DNA of 11,373 bases from an uncultured Oscillospiraceae bacterium (GTDB lineage: Bacteria > Bacillota > Clostridia > Oscillospirales > Oscillospiraceae): positions 1-11,373 of the forward strand of contig CAJULZ010000092.1 of assembly GCA_910587205.1 (NCBI GenBank), in the 5' to 3' direction. Below, one piece after another: positions 1 through 5,781 of this stretch. Position 1 is the stretch's first letter; each line of letters starts with the position of its first letter. The translations under genes were made by a program, and so were the position numbers. The notes below the pieces were generated by a model that searched no databases, was not told the DNA's origin, and was given only the letters and a program-made list of their open reading frames with translations.

Positions 1-80
1 TCCCCTATGACCGCATCGCCCAAGTGGCCCGCGCCAGCCGGCGCTACGCCCTCAGGCGGGACGCCCCCCTGAGCGGCTGA
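1..80 (+). CDS. C-terminal end of an unidentified protein (partial)
   Basis: The reading frame whose codons begin at position 3 stays open to a TGA at 78-80 and gives about 25 residues, starting PYDRIAQVARASRRYALRRD and ending in APLSG. It is Arg/Ala-rich with GC-ending codons like the neighbouring real genes, and a strong promoter begins only 10 bp after the stop, which fits the end of a gene at this point. I do not recognise the family and the fragment is too short to assign one. The gene body lies outside the window. Confidence 0.4.
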   Translation, partial: PYDRIAQVARASRRYALRRDAPLSG

Positions 81-90
81 TCCCCCACGC

Positions 91-118
91 TTGACAAAGC
101 GGCGCGGCGCGGTATAAT
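91..118 (+). promoter_or_regulatory. Consensus sigma-A promoter of the fumarase operon
   Basis: TTGACA at 91-96 and TATAAT at 113-118 are both perfect consensus hexamers separated by 16 bp. Transcription should start near 125, giving a leader of about 140 nt before the first fumarase gene. A hairpin in that leader (171-203) suggests that output may be set after initiation. Seen directly in sequence; activity is inferred. Confidence 0.85.
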
Positions 119-170
119 AGGGGTATGCGGACGCTGCCGCGGCGCCCTTTCAAACTTAGAACAGCCGCTT

Positions 171-209
171 GCGCTGGCTGCCCGCCGACCGGGCAGCCAG
201 CGCATTTTC
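171..209 (+). terminator. Perfect 14-bp hairpin in the fumarase leader (attenuator-like)
   Basis: GCGCTGGCTGCCCG (171-184) pairs perfectly with CGGGCAGCCAGCGC (190-203) around a 5-nt loop CCGAC, and ATTTTC follows at 204-209. The stem is as stable as that of an intrinsic terminator but the U stretch is short. It lies between the promoter (91-118) and the fumarase start (264), so it could be a leaky terminator or attenuator, an mRNA-stabilising 5' structure, or the end of a short leader RNA. I saw no recognisable riboswitch core or leader peptide around it. Confidence 0.55.
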
Positions 210-263
210 ACAGCGCCGGTTTACAAAGACACACCAGACCGACCAAAAGTGAGGGATCATAAT

Positions 264-1097
264 ATGAGAGAACTCAACGCAAGGGCCGTCGCCGAGGCAG
301 TGGCCCGGCTGTCCATCCAGGCCAACACCCAGCTGCCCCAGGACGTGAAGGCCGCCATTGCCGCCACCCGCCGGACGGAGGACTGGCCTCCGGCCCGGGA
401 AATCCTGGACCACATCATCGAAAACAGCCAGATCGGCGGCGGCCTTCCCATCTGCCAGGACACAGGGGTGGCCTGTGTCTTTTTAGAGATTGGCCAAGAG
501 GTACATATCTCCGGCAATTTGACCCAAGCCGTGGATGAAGGCGTGCGCCGGGGGTACACAGAGGGATACCTGCGCAAATCGGTGGTAGCGGACCCTTTGA
601 ACCGGGTGAACACAGGAGACAATACCCCCGCCATGCTCTACACGGAGCTGGTCCCCGGCAACCAGGTGAAAATCACCGTGGCCCCCAAGGGCTTCGGCAG
701 CGAAAACATGAGCCGCATTGCCATGCTCAAACCCTCCGACGGGGTGGAGGGGGTCAAGGGCTTCATCCTGGATGCGGTGGAGCAGGCCGGCCCCAACCCA
801 TGCCCCCCCATCGTGGTTGGGGTGGGCATCGGCGGCACCTTCGACAAATGCGCTCTACTGGCCAAAAAAGCCCTGCTGCGGGAGCTGGGCACGCCCGCTC
901 CTCTGCCCTTCTACGCAGAGTTAGAGCGGGAGCTGCTGGGCAAAATCAACGCCCTGGGCATTGGCCCCCAGGGCTTCGGCGGTCGCACCACCGCCCTGGC
1001 CGTCCACATCGAGACCATGCCCACCCATATCGCGGGGCTGCCCTGCGCCGTTAATATTAACTGCCACGTGGCCCGCCACGCAACGGAGGTGCTGTAA
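264..1097 (+). CDS. Fumarate hydratase / L(+)-tartrate dehydratase, alpha subunit (class I, Fe-S)
   Basis: A 277-residue protein matching the N-terminal (Fe-S) half of class I fumarases, which interconvert fumarate and (S)-malate using a [4Fe-4S] cluster in the cytosol. The family's cysteine contexts are present: PICQDTG (C64), NPCPPIVVGVGIGG (C180) and NINCHVARH (C267), the expected cluster ligands. Also present are the GDNTPA motif (residues 118-123) and GPQGFGGRTTALAV near 234-247. ATG 264 is preferred to the in-frame GTG at 249 because GAGGG at 251-255 is well placed as its ribosome site and the GTG would overlap that site. The beta subunit begins 1 nt after the stop, so the two are translationally coupled. 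Fumarase is the likelier role; tartrate dehydratase and related hydro-lyases share this fold and cannot be excluded by eye. Confidence 0.93.
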   Translation: MRELNARAVAEAVARLSIQANTQLPQDVKAAIAATRRTEDWPPAREILDHIIENSQIGGGLPICQDTGVACVFLEIGQEVHISGNLTQAVDEGVRRGYTEGYLRKSVVADPLNRVNTGDNTPAMLYTELVPGNQVKITVAPKGFGSENMSRIAMLKPSDGVEGVKGFILDAVEQAGPNPCPPIVVGVGIGGTFDKCALLAKKALLRELGTPAPLPFYAELERELLGKINALGIGPQGFGGRTTALAVHIETMPTHIAGLPCAVNINCHVARHATEVL

Positions 1098-1098
1098 A

Positions 1099-1656
1099 AT
1101 GGCAAAGCTCATCACAGCCCCATTGGACCGGCAGACCGCCCGGAGTCTGCGCGCCGGGGACAGCGTATTGCTCTCCGGCACCGTCTATACCGCCCGGGAC
1201 GCCGCCCACAAACGCCTATGTGAGCTGGCCGCCAAAGGGCGGCCCATGCCGTTCCCCATAGAGGGAGCCGTCATTTACTTCGTCGGCCCCACCCCTGCCC
1301 GCCCCGGCCAGCCCATCGGCTCCGCAGGGCCCACCACCAGCTACCGCATGGATGCCTACTCCCCTACCCTCCTGCGCCTGGGCCAGCTGGGTATGATCGG
1401 CAAAGGCCGCCGGGGCCCTGAGGTCATTGAGGCCATGAAAGAAGCCGGAGCGGTCTACTTCGGCGCTATCGGCGGCGCAGGGGCCCTGCTGGCCCAGCGC
1501 ATCCAATCCGCCGAGTTGGTGTGCTATGAGGATCTGGGCACGGAAGCCGTACGGAGGCTGGAAGTGGAAAGCCTCCCCCTCACCGTGGTTATCGATAGCC
1601 TGGGAAACAACCTCTACGAGACCGGGCGGGCCGCCTACCTCGCCGCCCGGCGCTGA
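1099..1656 (+). CDS. Fumarate hydratase / L(+)-tartrate dehydratase, beta subunit (class I)
   Basis: A 185-residue protein matching the C-terminal half of class I fumarases, which joins the alpha subunit to form the active hydro-lyase. Family blocks visible are TARDAAHKRL (31-40), GPTPARPGQPIGSAGPTTSY (63-82), MIGKG (99-103), GAVYFGAIGGAGALLA (117-132) and YEDLGTEAVRRLEVE (143-157). The length fits the stand-alone beta subunit of anaerobes, in contrast to single-chain FumA of enterobacteria. GGAGGT at 1085-1090, inside the end of the alpha gene, is an ideal ribosome site for ATG 1099. The product would work in malate/fumarate interconversion in the reductive branch of the citric acid cycle or in amino-acid fermentation; which direction cannot be told from the sequence. 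Confidence 0.93.
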   Translation: MAKLITAPLDRQTARSLRAGDSVLLSGTVYTARDAAHKRLCELAAKGRPMPFPIEGAVIYFVGPTPARPGQPIGSAGPTTSYRMDAYSPTLLRLGQLGMIGKGRRGPEVIEAMKEAGAVYFGAIGGAGALLAQRIQSAELVCYEDLGTEAVRRLEVESLPLTVVIDSLGNNLYETGRAAYLAARR

Positions 1657-1667
1657 GCCCCCCTGCC

Positions 1668-1693
1668 GCATATCCAAAATAGGTTATGCTTTT
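1668..1693 (+). terminator. Weak possible terminator after the fumarase genes
   Basis: GCATATCC (1668-1675) and GGTTATGC (1682-1689) form a 7-bp stem with one T-T mismatch around the loop AAAATA, followed directly by TTTT (1690-1693). It sits 12 bp after the beta-subunit stop and before the next promoter, where a terminator is expected, but the stem is short and AT-rich. Confidence 0.4.
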
Positions 1694-1709
1694 CCAAAAA
1701 ATCGGCATA

Positions 1710-1738
1710 TTGACAATAGCGTTTAATAACAGTATCAT
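1710..1738 (+). promoter_or_regulatory. Promoter of the glycoside hydrolase - mtnA operon
   Basis: TTGACA at 1710-1715 and TATCAT at 1733-1738 are separated by exactly 17 bp in a locally AT-rich stretch that stands out from the GC-rich surroundings. Predicted start near 1745, about 38 nt before the ATG at 1783. It separates the downstream pair of genes from the fumarase operon. Confidence 0.75.
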
Positions 1739-1782
1739 TTTTTTGTGAGGTTTGCCCGATATTTTGGAAGGGAGTTTTTATT

Positions 1783-3558
1783 ATGGTTGATTTGCGCGCA
1801 AAGCCCTATTGCCTGTCCGACGAGGATATCGCCTGGGTGGAAGCCACCATCGCCGCCATGACCGACGAGGAGAAGGTAGGCCAGCTGTTCTTTGACAACA
1901 ACGGCGGCGCGTCCGACGACGAGCTGCGGGAGATTGTCGCCAAATACCATCTCGGCGGGTTCCGTTACAACGGCATCAAGTCTCACCGGGTCCGGGAGGT
2001 AATTGAGGTGCTCCAGACCTCCTCCCCCATCCCCCTATTCATCGCCTGCAACACCGAGAGCGGCGGCAACGGCTCCGGCACCGACGGCACCTATATCGGC
2101 AGCGGCATCAAGGTCGCCGCCACAGGCAAGGTAAAATACGCCTATGACCTGGGCTTCCTCTCCAACGAGGAGGCCGCCGCCATGGGCAACAACATGGCCT
2201 TTGCCCCGGTGTGCGACATCCACTATAACTGGGAGAACACCGAAATCGTCAGCCGGTGCTTCGGACGCGACGTGCAGCGGGTCATCGACATGAGCGTAGC
2301 ATACATGGAGGGCGTCCACGCCCTGCCCGGGTACGCCAGCGTCGCCAAGCATTTCCCCGGCAACGGCCAGGACTTCCGGGACGCCCACCTGGCCAGCAAC
2401 GTCAACGAGTTTACCCGGGAGGAGTGGATGGCTACCTACGGGAAGGTGTACAAAGCCCTCATTGACGCGGGGCTGGACGGCATTATGGGCGGGCACATCA
2501 TGCTGCCCAAATACATGCGGGAGGTCAAGCCCGGCATCACCGATGACGAGATGCTCCCCGCCACCCTCTGCCCTGAGATCATGACCGGCCTGCTCCGGGA
2601 TGAGCTGGGCTTCAACGGCCTGGTCGTCTCCGACGCCACCCACATGGTGGGCATGACCAACCGCATGACCCGGAAAGAGATGGTCCCCGCCGCCATCAAT
2701 GCGGGCTGCGATATGTTCCTGTTCTACAATGACGCGGACGAGGACATCGGCTGGATGCTGGACGCTTACCGGGACGGCGTCATCAGCGAGGAGCGGATGA
2801 CCGAGGCCCTCACCCGCATCCTGGGGCTGAAGGCCCGCATGGGACTGAACAAAAAGGCAAAAAAAGACATTGTGCCTCCCGTTGAAACGCTGGATGCCGT
2901 ACTGGGCGCGCAGAAATACAAAGACGCCGCGGCCGCGATCGCTGAGGACGCCATCACCCTGGTGAAATACAAGGATCAGAATGTGCTGCCCATCGCCCCG
3001 GAAAAATACAAGCGCATCATGATCGTCTATGTGAAGGGGTACGACGGACCCATGGCGCAGTTGATGAAGTTCGCTTTCGGCGGCGGCGGGAGCAAAACCC
3101 CCGCCCAGACGCTGTGCGAAAAACTCCAGGAAAAAGGCTTCAACGCCTTTATTTACGAGAGCCCCATGGAAAAAGCCAAGAGGCTGGCCGCCGAGGGCAA
3201 AGGCGGCGGCTTTGGGGATCTGTACCGCGCCGGAAAGTCTTCCATTGAAGCATTTAAAGCCCAGCAGGACCTGGTCATCACCCTGTTCGATGTGGACAAT
3301 GGCCGGCCCTCCTTCGGCATGTCCAAGGGCGGCGGCGAAATCCCCTGGTATGTCCATGACGTGCCCACCATCGGTATCAGCGTCAACGCCCCCACCATGC
3401 TTGCCGACGCGCCCACCCTGCGCACCTACATCAACGCCTACGATTCCCGTCCCTGCACCATGGACGCCCTGGTAGATAAACTGCTGGCAGGCCCGGACGC
3501 TTTCACCGGCGCTGATCCTATCGACAGCTTCTGTGGACTGTGGGATACGAGGCTGTAA
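1783..3558 (+). CDS. Glycoside hydrolase family 3 protein, NagZ-like (beta-N-acetylhexosaminidase type)
   Basis: A 591-residue protein with a GH3 TIM-barrel (about 1-350) and a GH3 C-terminal domain (about 370-591). KHFPG is at 189-193 and the nucleophile context GLVVSDATHMVGM puts the catalytic Asp at D284. NagZ-type enzymes use an Asp-His dyad in a GHGDTxxDSH loop; here the loop is GNGQDFRDAH (194-202), keeping D200 and H202, which favours N-acetylhexosaminidase over beta-glucosidase. Unusual: the segment usually read as DQEGG-R in NagZ is NTESGG-N here (90-96), so sugar recognition may differ. There is no signal peptide, so it should act in the cytosol, for example on recycled muropeptides or chitobiose-like sugars. 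GGAAGGGAG at 1766-1774 is a good ribosome site for ATG 1783. mtnA follows after 53 bp without a clear plus-strand terminator. Family is secure, substrate is not. Confidence 0.85.
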   Translation: MVDLRAKPYCLSDEDIAWVEATIAAMTDEEKVGQLFFDNNGGASDDELREIVAKYHLGGFRYNGIKSHRVREVIEVLQTSSPIPLFIACNTESGGNGSGTDGTYIGSGIKVAATGKVKYAYDLGFLSNEEAAAMGNNMAFAPVCDIHYNWENTEIVSRCFGRDVQRVIDMSVAYMEGVHALPGYASVAKHFPGNGQDFRDAHLASNVNEFTREEWMATYGKVYKALIDAGLDGIMGGHIMLPKYMREVKPGITDDEMLPATLCPEIMTGLLRDELGFNGLVVSDATHMVGMTNRMTRKEMVPAAINAGCDMFLFYNDADEDIGWMLDAYRDGVISEERMTEALTRILGLKARMGLNKKAKKDIVPPVETLDAVLGAQKYKDAAAAIAEDAITLVKYKDQNVLPIAPEKYKRIMIVYVKGYDGPMAQLMKFAFGGGGSKTPAQTLCEKLQEKGFNAFIYESPMEKAKRLAAEGKGGGFGDLYRAGKSSIEAFKAQQDLVITLFDVDNGRPSFGMSKGGGEIPWYVHDVPTIGISVNAPTMLADAPTLRTYINAYDSRPCTMDALVDKLLAGPDAFTGADPIDSFCGLWDTRL

Positions 3559-3574
3559 CCACCCAAACAAAACC

Positions 3575-3593
3575 GCCGCCCCGACCGGGCGGC
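3575..3593. terminator. Small GC hairpin between the GH3 gene and mtnA
   Basis: GCCGCCC (3575-3581) pairs with GGGCGGC (3587-3593) around the loop CGACC. No T run follows on the plus strand, so read-through into mtnA is expected. On the minus strand the stem is followed by TTTTGTTTG, so it would work better as a terminator for antisense transcription. A half of this hairpin resembles the fumarase-leader hairpin (14 of 15 bases between 3582-3596 and 186-200). Confidence 0.35.
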
Positions 3594-3611
3594 CAGTGAG
3601 GAGGCCGGGCT

Positions 3612-4673
3612 ATGGACCCGTTGAGCTTGGACACCGTTGCGCTGTCCCAGGACAAGCAAAAACTGATCATCCTGGACCAGACCCTGCTGCCTGGGGAGGT
3701 GAAATACCTCGCCCTATCCCGCATTGAGGACATCCGTGAGTCTATCTGTGCCCTGCGGGTACGGGGCGCTCCCGCCATCGGCGTAGCCGCCGCCTACGGG
3801 CTGTACCTGGCCGCCGCCCAGACAGATACCCAGGATCTGGACGTCTTCTGCGCCGCGGTCCACACCGCAAAGGAGCGGCTGAACTCCGCCCGGCCCACTG
3901 CGGTAAACCTGTCCTGGGCACTGGAGCGGATGGAGCGAGTCATCCTGGAGGGGCGGAGCGGCATGACCGTCCCAGCCCTCATCGCCCGCCTGCTCCAAGA
4001 GGCAGAGGCCATCCACTCTGAGGACATCGCCATCAGCCGGAGCATCGGCAGGCTGGGCCTCGGCCTTCTCCGCCACGGGGACGGCATCCTTACCCACTGC
4101 AATGCCGGAACCCTCGCCACCGCCAAGTACGGCACCGCCCTGGCCCCCATCTACGCCGCCCTGGAGGATGGCTGGACCGACCTGCGGGTCTACTGCGATG
4201 AGACCCGCCCCCTGCTCCAAGGGGCGCGGCTCACCGCTTTTGAGCTCCAGTCCGCCGGGGTGGACACAACCCTCATCTGCGACAACATGGCCTCCATCAC
4301 GATGGCCCGGGGCAAGGTAGACATCGTGTTCGTGGGCTGCGACCGGGTGTGCGCCAACGGCGACTTCGCAAACAAGGTGGGCACCAGCGGCGTAGCCATC
4401 CTGGCCAGGCATTACGGCATCCCTTTCTACGTCTGCGCCCCTTCGTCCACCATCGATATGGGCCTGCCCAGCGGGGATCACATCGTCATCGAAGAGCGCG
4501 CCTCTCAGGAGGTTACCGAACTTTGGTACGCACGGCGGATGGCTCCTGAGGGCGTCAAAGTGGATAATCCCGCCTTCGATGTCACCGATCACACCTTGGT
4601 CACCGGGATCATTACGGAAAAAGGCATTGCCTATCCCCCCTTCAGTTTGGCCTTTCAACAGTTCGGGTTCTAA
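3612..4673 (+). CDS. mtnA: S-methyl-5-thioribose-1-phosphate isomerase (MtnA)
   Basis: A 353-residue protein of the eIF2B-like aldose-1-phosphate isomerase family, which converts 5-methylthioribose-1-phosphate to 5-methylthioribulose-1-phosphate in salvage of methylthioadenosine. Family motifs are clear: RGAPAIG (51-57), THCNAGTLAT (161-170) with the catalytic cysteine C163, CDETRPLLQGARLTAFEL (195-212), DNMAS (224-228), and GCDRVCANGDFANKVGT (242-258) with the catalytic Asp D244. The length is normal for the family. AGGAGG at 3599-3604 lies 7 bp before ATG 3612. It is probably co-transcribed with the GH3 gene upstream. In anaerobes the same isomerase fold can serve the dihydroxyacetone-phosphate shunt or handle 5-deoxyribose-1-phosphate; no aldolase, kinase or nucleosidase is in the window to decide. 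Confidence 0.92.
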   Translation: MDPLSLDTVALSQDKQKLIILDQTLLPGEVKYLALSRIEDIRESICALRVRGAPAIGVAAAYGLYLAAAQTDTQDLDVFCAAVHTAKERLNSARPTAVNLSWALERMERVILEGRSGMTVPALIARLLQEAEAIHSEDIAISRSIGRLGLGLLRHGDGILTHCNAGTLATAKYGTALAPIYAALEDGWTDLRVYCDETRPLLQGARLTAFELQSAGVDTTLICDNMASITMARGKVDIVFVGCDRVCANGDFANKVGTSGVAILARHYGIPFYVCAPSSTIDMGLPSGDHIVIEERASQEVTELWYARRMAPEGVKVDNPAFDVTDHTLVTGIITEKGIAYPPFSLAFQQFGF

Positions 4674-4748
4674 ATTCTGCCCCCGCTTCACTACAATAGA
4701 TTTACGCCGTGGCGGACGGTGCTCGCAGGCGGAAAGTGATACAGCCAG

Positions 4749-4851
4749 AATAATTTGAATTGGCAGTAGCGAAACAAGAACGGCGCCGAGCGTATACGCC
4801 CAGAACTGGGCGTGCGCTTGGTGCTGTTCTGCTTCATTTCAACGAATTATT
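4749..4851. repeat. Composite imperfect inverted repeat / long stem-loop
   Basis: An extended hairpin folds from 4771 to 4835. ACGCCCAG (4796-4803) faces CTGGGCGT (4806-4813), GCG (4790-4792) pairs with CGC (4815-4817) across a small bulge, and 4777-4789 pairs without interruption with 4818-4830, three of the 13 pairs being G-U type. GAA/TTC (4771-4773, 4833-4835) close it. An outer 9-bp arm pairs AATAATTTG (4749-4757) with CGAATTATT (4843-4851), again with one G-U. It has no U run and no coding potential. It could be a small non-coding RNA, a processed 3' structure of the mtnA mRNA, or a MITE-like element. Confidence 0.5.
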
Positions 4852-4900
4852 TACAGAAAGGCCGAACGTTGCTCCCATGACATTTCCATAAGGGGATTGA

Positions 4901-4913
4901 ACAGTTAAACTGT
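4901..4913. promoter_or_regulatory. Perfect 13-bp dyad, operator-like
   Basis: ACAGTT (4901-4906) and AACTGT (4908-4913) form a perfect palindrome around one A, flanked at a distance by ATTG (4896-4899) and CAAT (4919-4922). This form suits a dimeric repressor site, but it lies 260 bp from the next gene and no convincing promoter overlaps it. Short palindromes occur by chance, so support is limited. Confidence 0.25.
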
Positions 4914-5112
4914 ACTGTCCAATACTTTGCCCACATTCTATTTTAAAACGCCTTGCGCCGTCAGGCTTTTTCTATCCGCCCTTGCATGGTTAAATTGGAT
5001 GATCTGCCATGGCAACAGCATGACTCGAGAGAAGTTCTGCTGCTGTATGAACAGATCCTACAGCTGAAGATATGCGCAGGCAGCGTCAACGTGCGCCAGC
5101 CCTGCTTGTTCT

Positions 5113-5143
5113 GCTTGCCTGCAAGCTATAATCGTGCTATGAT
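5113..5143 (+). promoter_or_regulatory. Promoter of the DUF2871 gene with an overlapping dyad
   Basis: TTGCCT (5115-5120) and TATGAT (5138-5143) are 17 bp apart, with a start predicted near 5150 and a 25-nt leader carrying the ribosome site. A perfect dyad GCTTGC-CT-GCAAGC (5113-5126) covers the -35 hexamer and part of the spacer, the classic place for a repressor operator. A second -10-like TATAAT at 5127-5132 is also present but its -35 partner is poorer. Confidence 0.55.
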
Positions 5144-5174
5144 AAGGGAAATCATGCAGGAAGGATGGATCACC

Positions 5175-5585
5175 ATGACAAAGCGTTTCGCGAACCTGGC
5201 GCTCTCTTATGCGGTTATTGCCATGATTTTTGGCGTATTTTACCGGGAATTTACGAAGTTCAGCCATTTTACCGAGCAGACGAATCTGGCGTTCCTGCAC
5301 ACCCATTATTTTGTGCTGGGGATGTTCTTCTTCCTGGTGCTGATGCTGGTCGAAAAATCCCTTTACTTTTCGGATCGGAATACCGGCAAGCTCCTGATCG
5401 TTTATCAGGTCGGGCTGAACATCACCGGCTTGGGGTTCCTGCTGCGGGGCTTGACGCAGGTCTGGGGCACGGAGCTCAGCCGGGGGATGGACGCCTCTAT
5501 TTCCGGGATCGCGGGGATTGGCCACATTTTGACGGGCGTATGTATCATTTTGCTGTTGCTGAAAATCAGAAAACGGGCGGCATAG
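5175..5585 (+). CDS. Small four-helix membrane protein, DUF2871-like
   Basis: A 136-residue protein with four predicted membrane segments at about 8-24, 41-60, 73-93 and 108-130, and a basic tail (KIRKRAA). It resembles the DUF2871 family, small integral membrane proteins of Firmicutes of unknown function; this is recognition by eye, not a search result. His residues sit inside or beside helices: H42 and H44 in FLHTHYF and H117 in GIGHILTG. The open frame extends 222 bp upstream, but ATG 5175 is chosen because AGGAAGGA (5158-5165) lies 9 bp ahead and a promoter ends at 5143. It appears to be transcribed alone; a regulatory region with decayed surface-protein fragments follows. No function is proposed. 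Confidence 0.8.
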   Translation: MTKRFANLALSYAVIAMIFGVFYREFTKFSHFTEQTNLAFLHTHYFVLGMFFFLVLMLVEKSLYFSDRNTGKLLIVYQVGLNITGLGFLLRGLTQVWGTELSRGMDASISGIAGIGHILTGVCIILLLLKIRKRAA

Positions 5586-5718
5586 AGGTGTTCGTTCCAA
5601 TACATAGCGCGGATAGGGAGATACGCAATGGCCGTTTATACGATCTTCATTCAGCCCCACCGGAGGGACAAAAAAGGTTGCTTTACATCGAGGCCCCGTC
5701 GATCTCAGCTGCAAAACG
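5586..5718. other. Non-coding stretch before the LytTR-type site
   Basis: Between the DUF2871 stop and the repeat pair at 5719 there is no supported gene and no clear terminator for the upstream gene. Open frames crossing it lack ribosome sites and family resemblance. Confidence 0.4.
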
Positions 5719-5749
5719 TCCCGAATTGCTGTTTTTTGGCCCGAACTGT
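5719..5749 (+). promoter_or_regulatory. LytTR-type direct repeat pair, second copy
   Basis: TCCCGAATTGC (5719-5729) and GCCCGAACTGT (5739-5749) are imperfect 11-bp direct repeats starting 20 bp apart. The same pair, in the same orientation and with the same 20-bp step, occurs at 9315-9345 just before the LytTR regulator gene. LytTR proteins such as AgrA bind two direct repeats about two helical turns apart; read on the other strand, the second repeat contains ACAGTT, the core of known AgrA sites. A -35 hexamer begins 2 bp after the site, as at the 9315 copy. Binding by the regulator encoded in this window is inferred. Confidence 0.6.
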
Positions 5750-5751
5750 AG

Positions 5752-5781
5752 TTGACACAGCCCCAGCCCATCGGATACTTT
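5752..5781 (+). promoter_or_regulatory. Promoter next to the second LytTR-type site (apparently orphan)
   Basis: TTGACA (5752-5757) is a perfect -35; ATACTT (5775-5780, 17-bp spacing) or TACTTT (5776-5781, 18 bp) would be the -10. It points right, but no intact gene follows on the plus strand: the sequence downstream is the reverse strand of a decayed SLH fragment. The gene it once served may have been lost or displaced. Confidence 0.45.

Larger units (their letters stand above)
4674..5174. other. 500-bp gene-poor interval
   Basis: No convincing gene lies between mtnA and the DUF2871 gene. The interval is less GC-rich than its flanks and contains the composite inverted repeat at 4749-4851, the perfect dyad at 4901-4913 and the promoter at 5115-5143. 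The frame of the DUF2871 gene stays open upstream to about 4953, and residues around 4987-5080 (beginning MVKLDDLPWQQHDSREVLLL) look faintly protein-like, possibly a worn gene remnant, but there is no ribosome site and I do not recognise a family. Confidence 0.5.

Noticed and set aside
249..263. GTG 249 as start of the fumarase alpha subunit
   Set aside because: It would overlap the GAGGG ribosome site that fits ATG 264.
961..1656. Longer version of the fumarase beta subunit starting at 961
   Set aside because: The extra N-terminus overlaps the alpha subunit in another frame and has no family similarity; ATG 1099 has an ideal ribosome site and the expected subunit length.
2035..3570. 511-codon open frame on the minus strand opposite the GH3 gene
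   Set aside because: A shadow frame caused by GC-rich third positions; the plus strand encodes clear GH3 motifs.
3714..4691. 325-codon open frame on the minus strand opposite mtnA
   Set aside because: Shadow of mtnA, with low-complexity Gly/Asp/Val composition and no recognisable domain.
4953..5174. Longer N-terminus for the DUF2871-like protein
   Set aside because: The upstream part has no ribosome site, lies before the promoter and is not membrane-like; ATG 5175 has a good ribosome site and gives the family's usual size.
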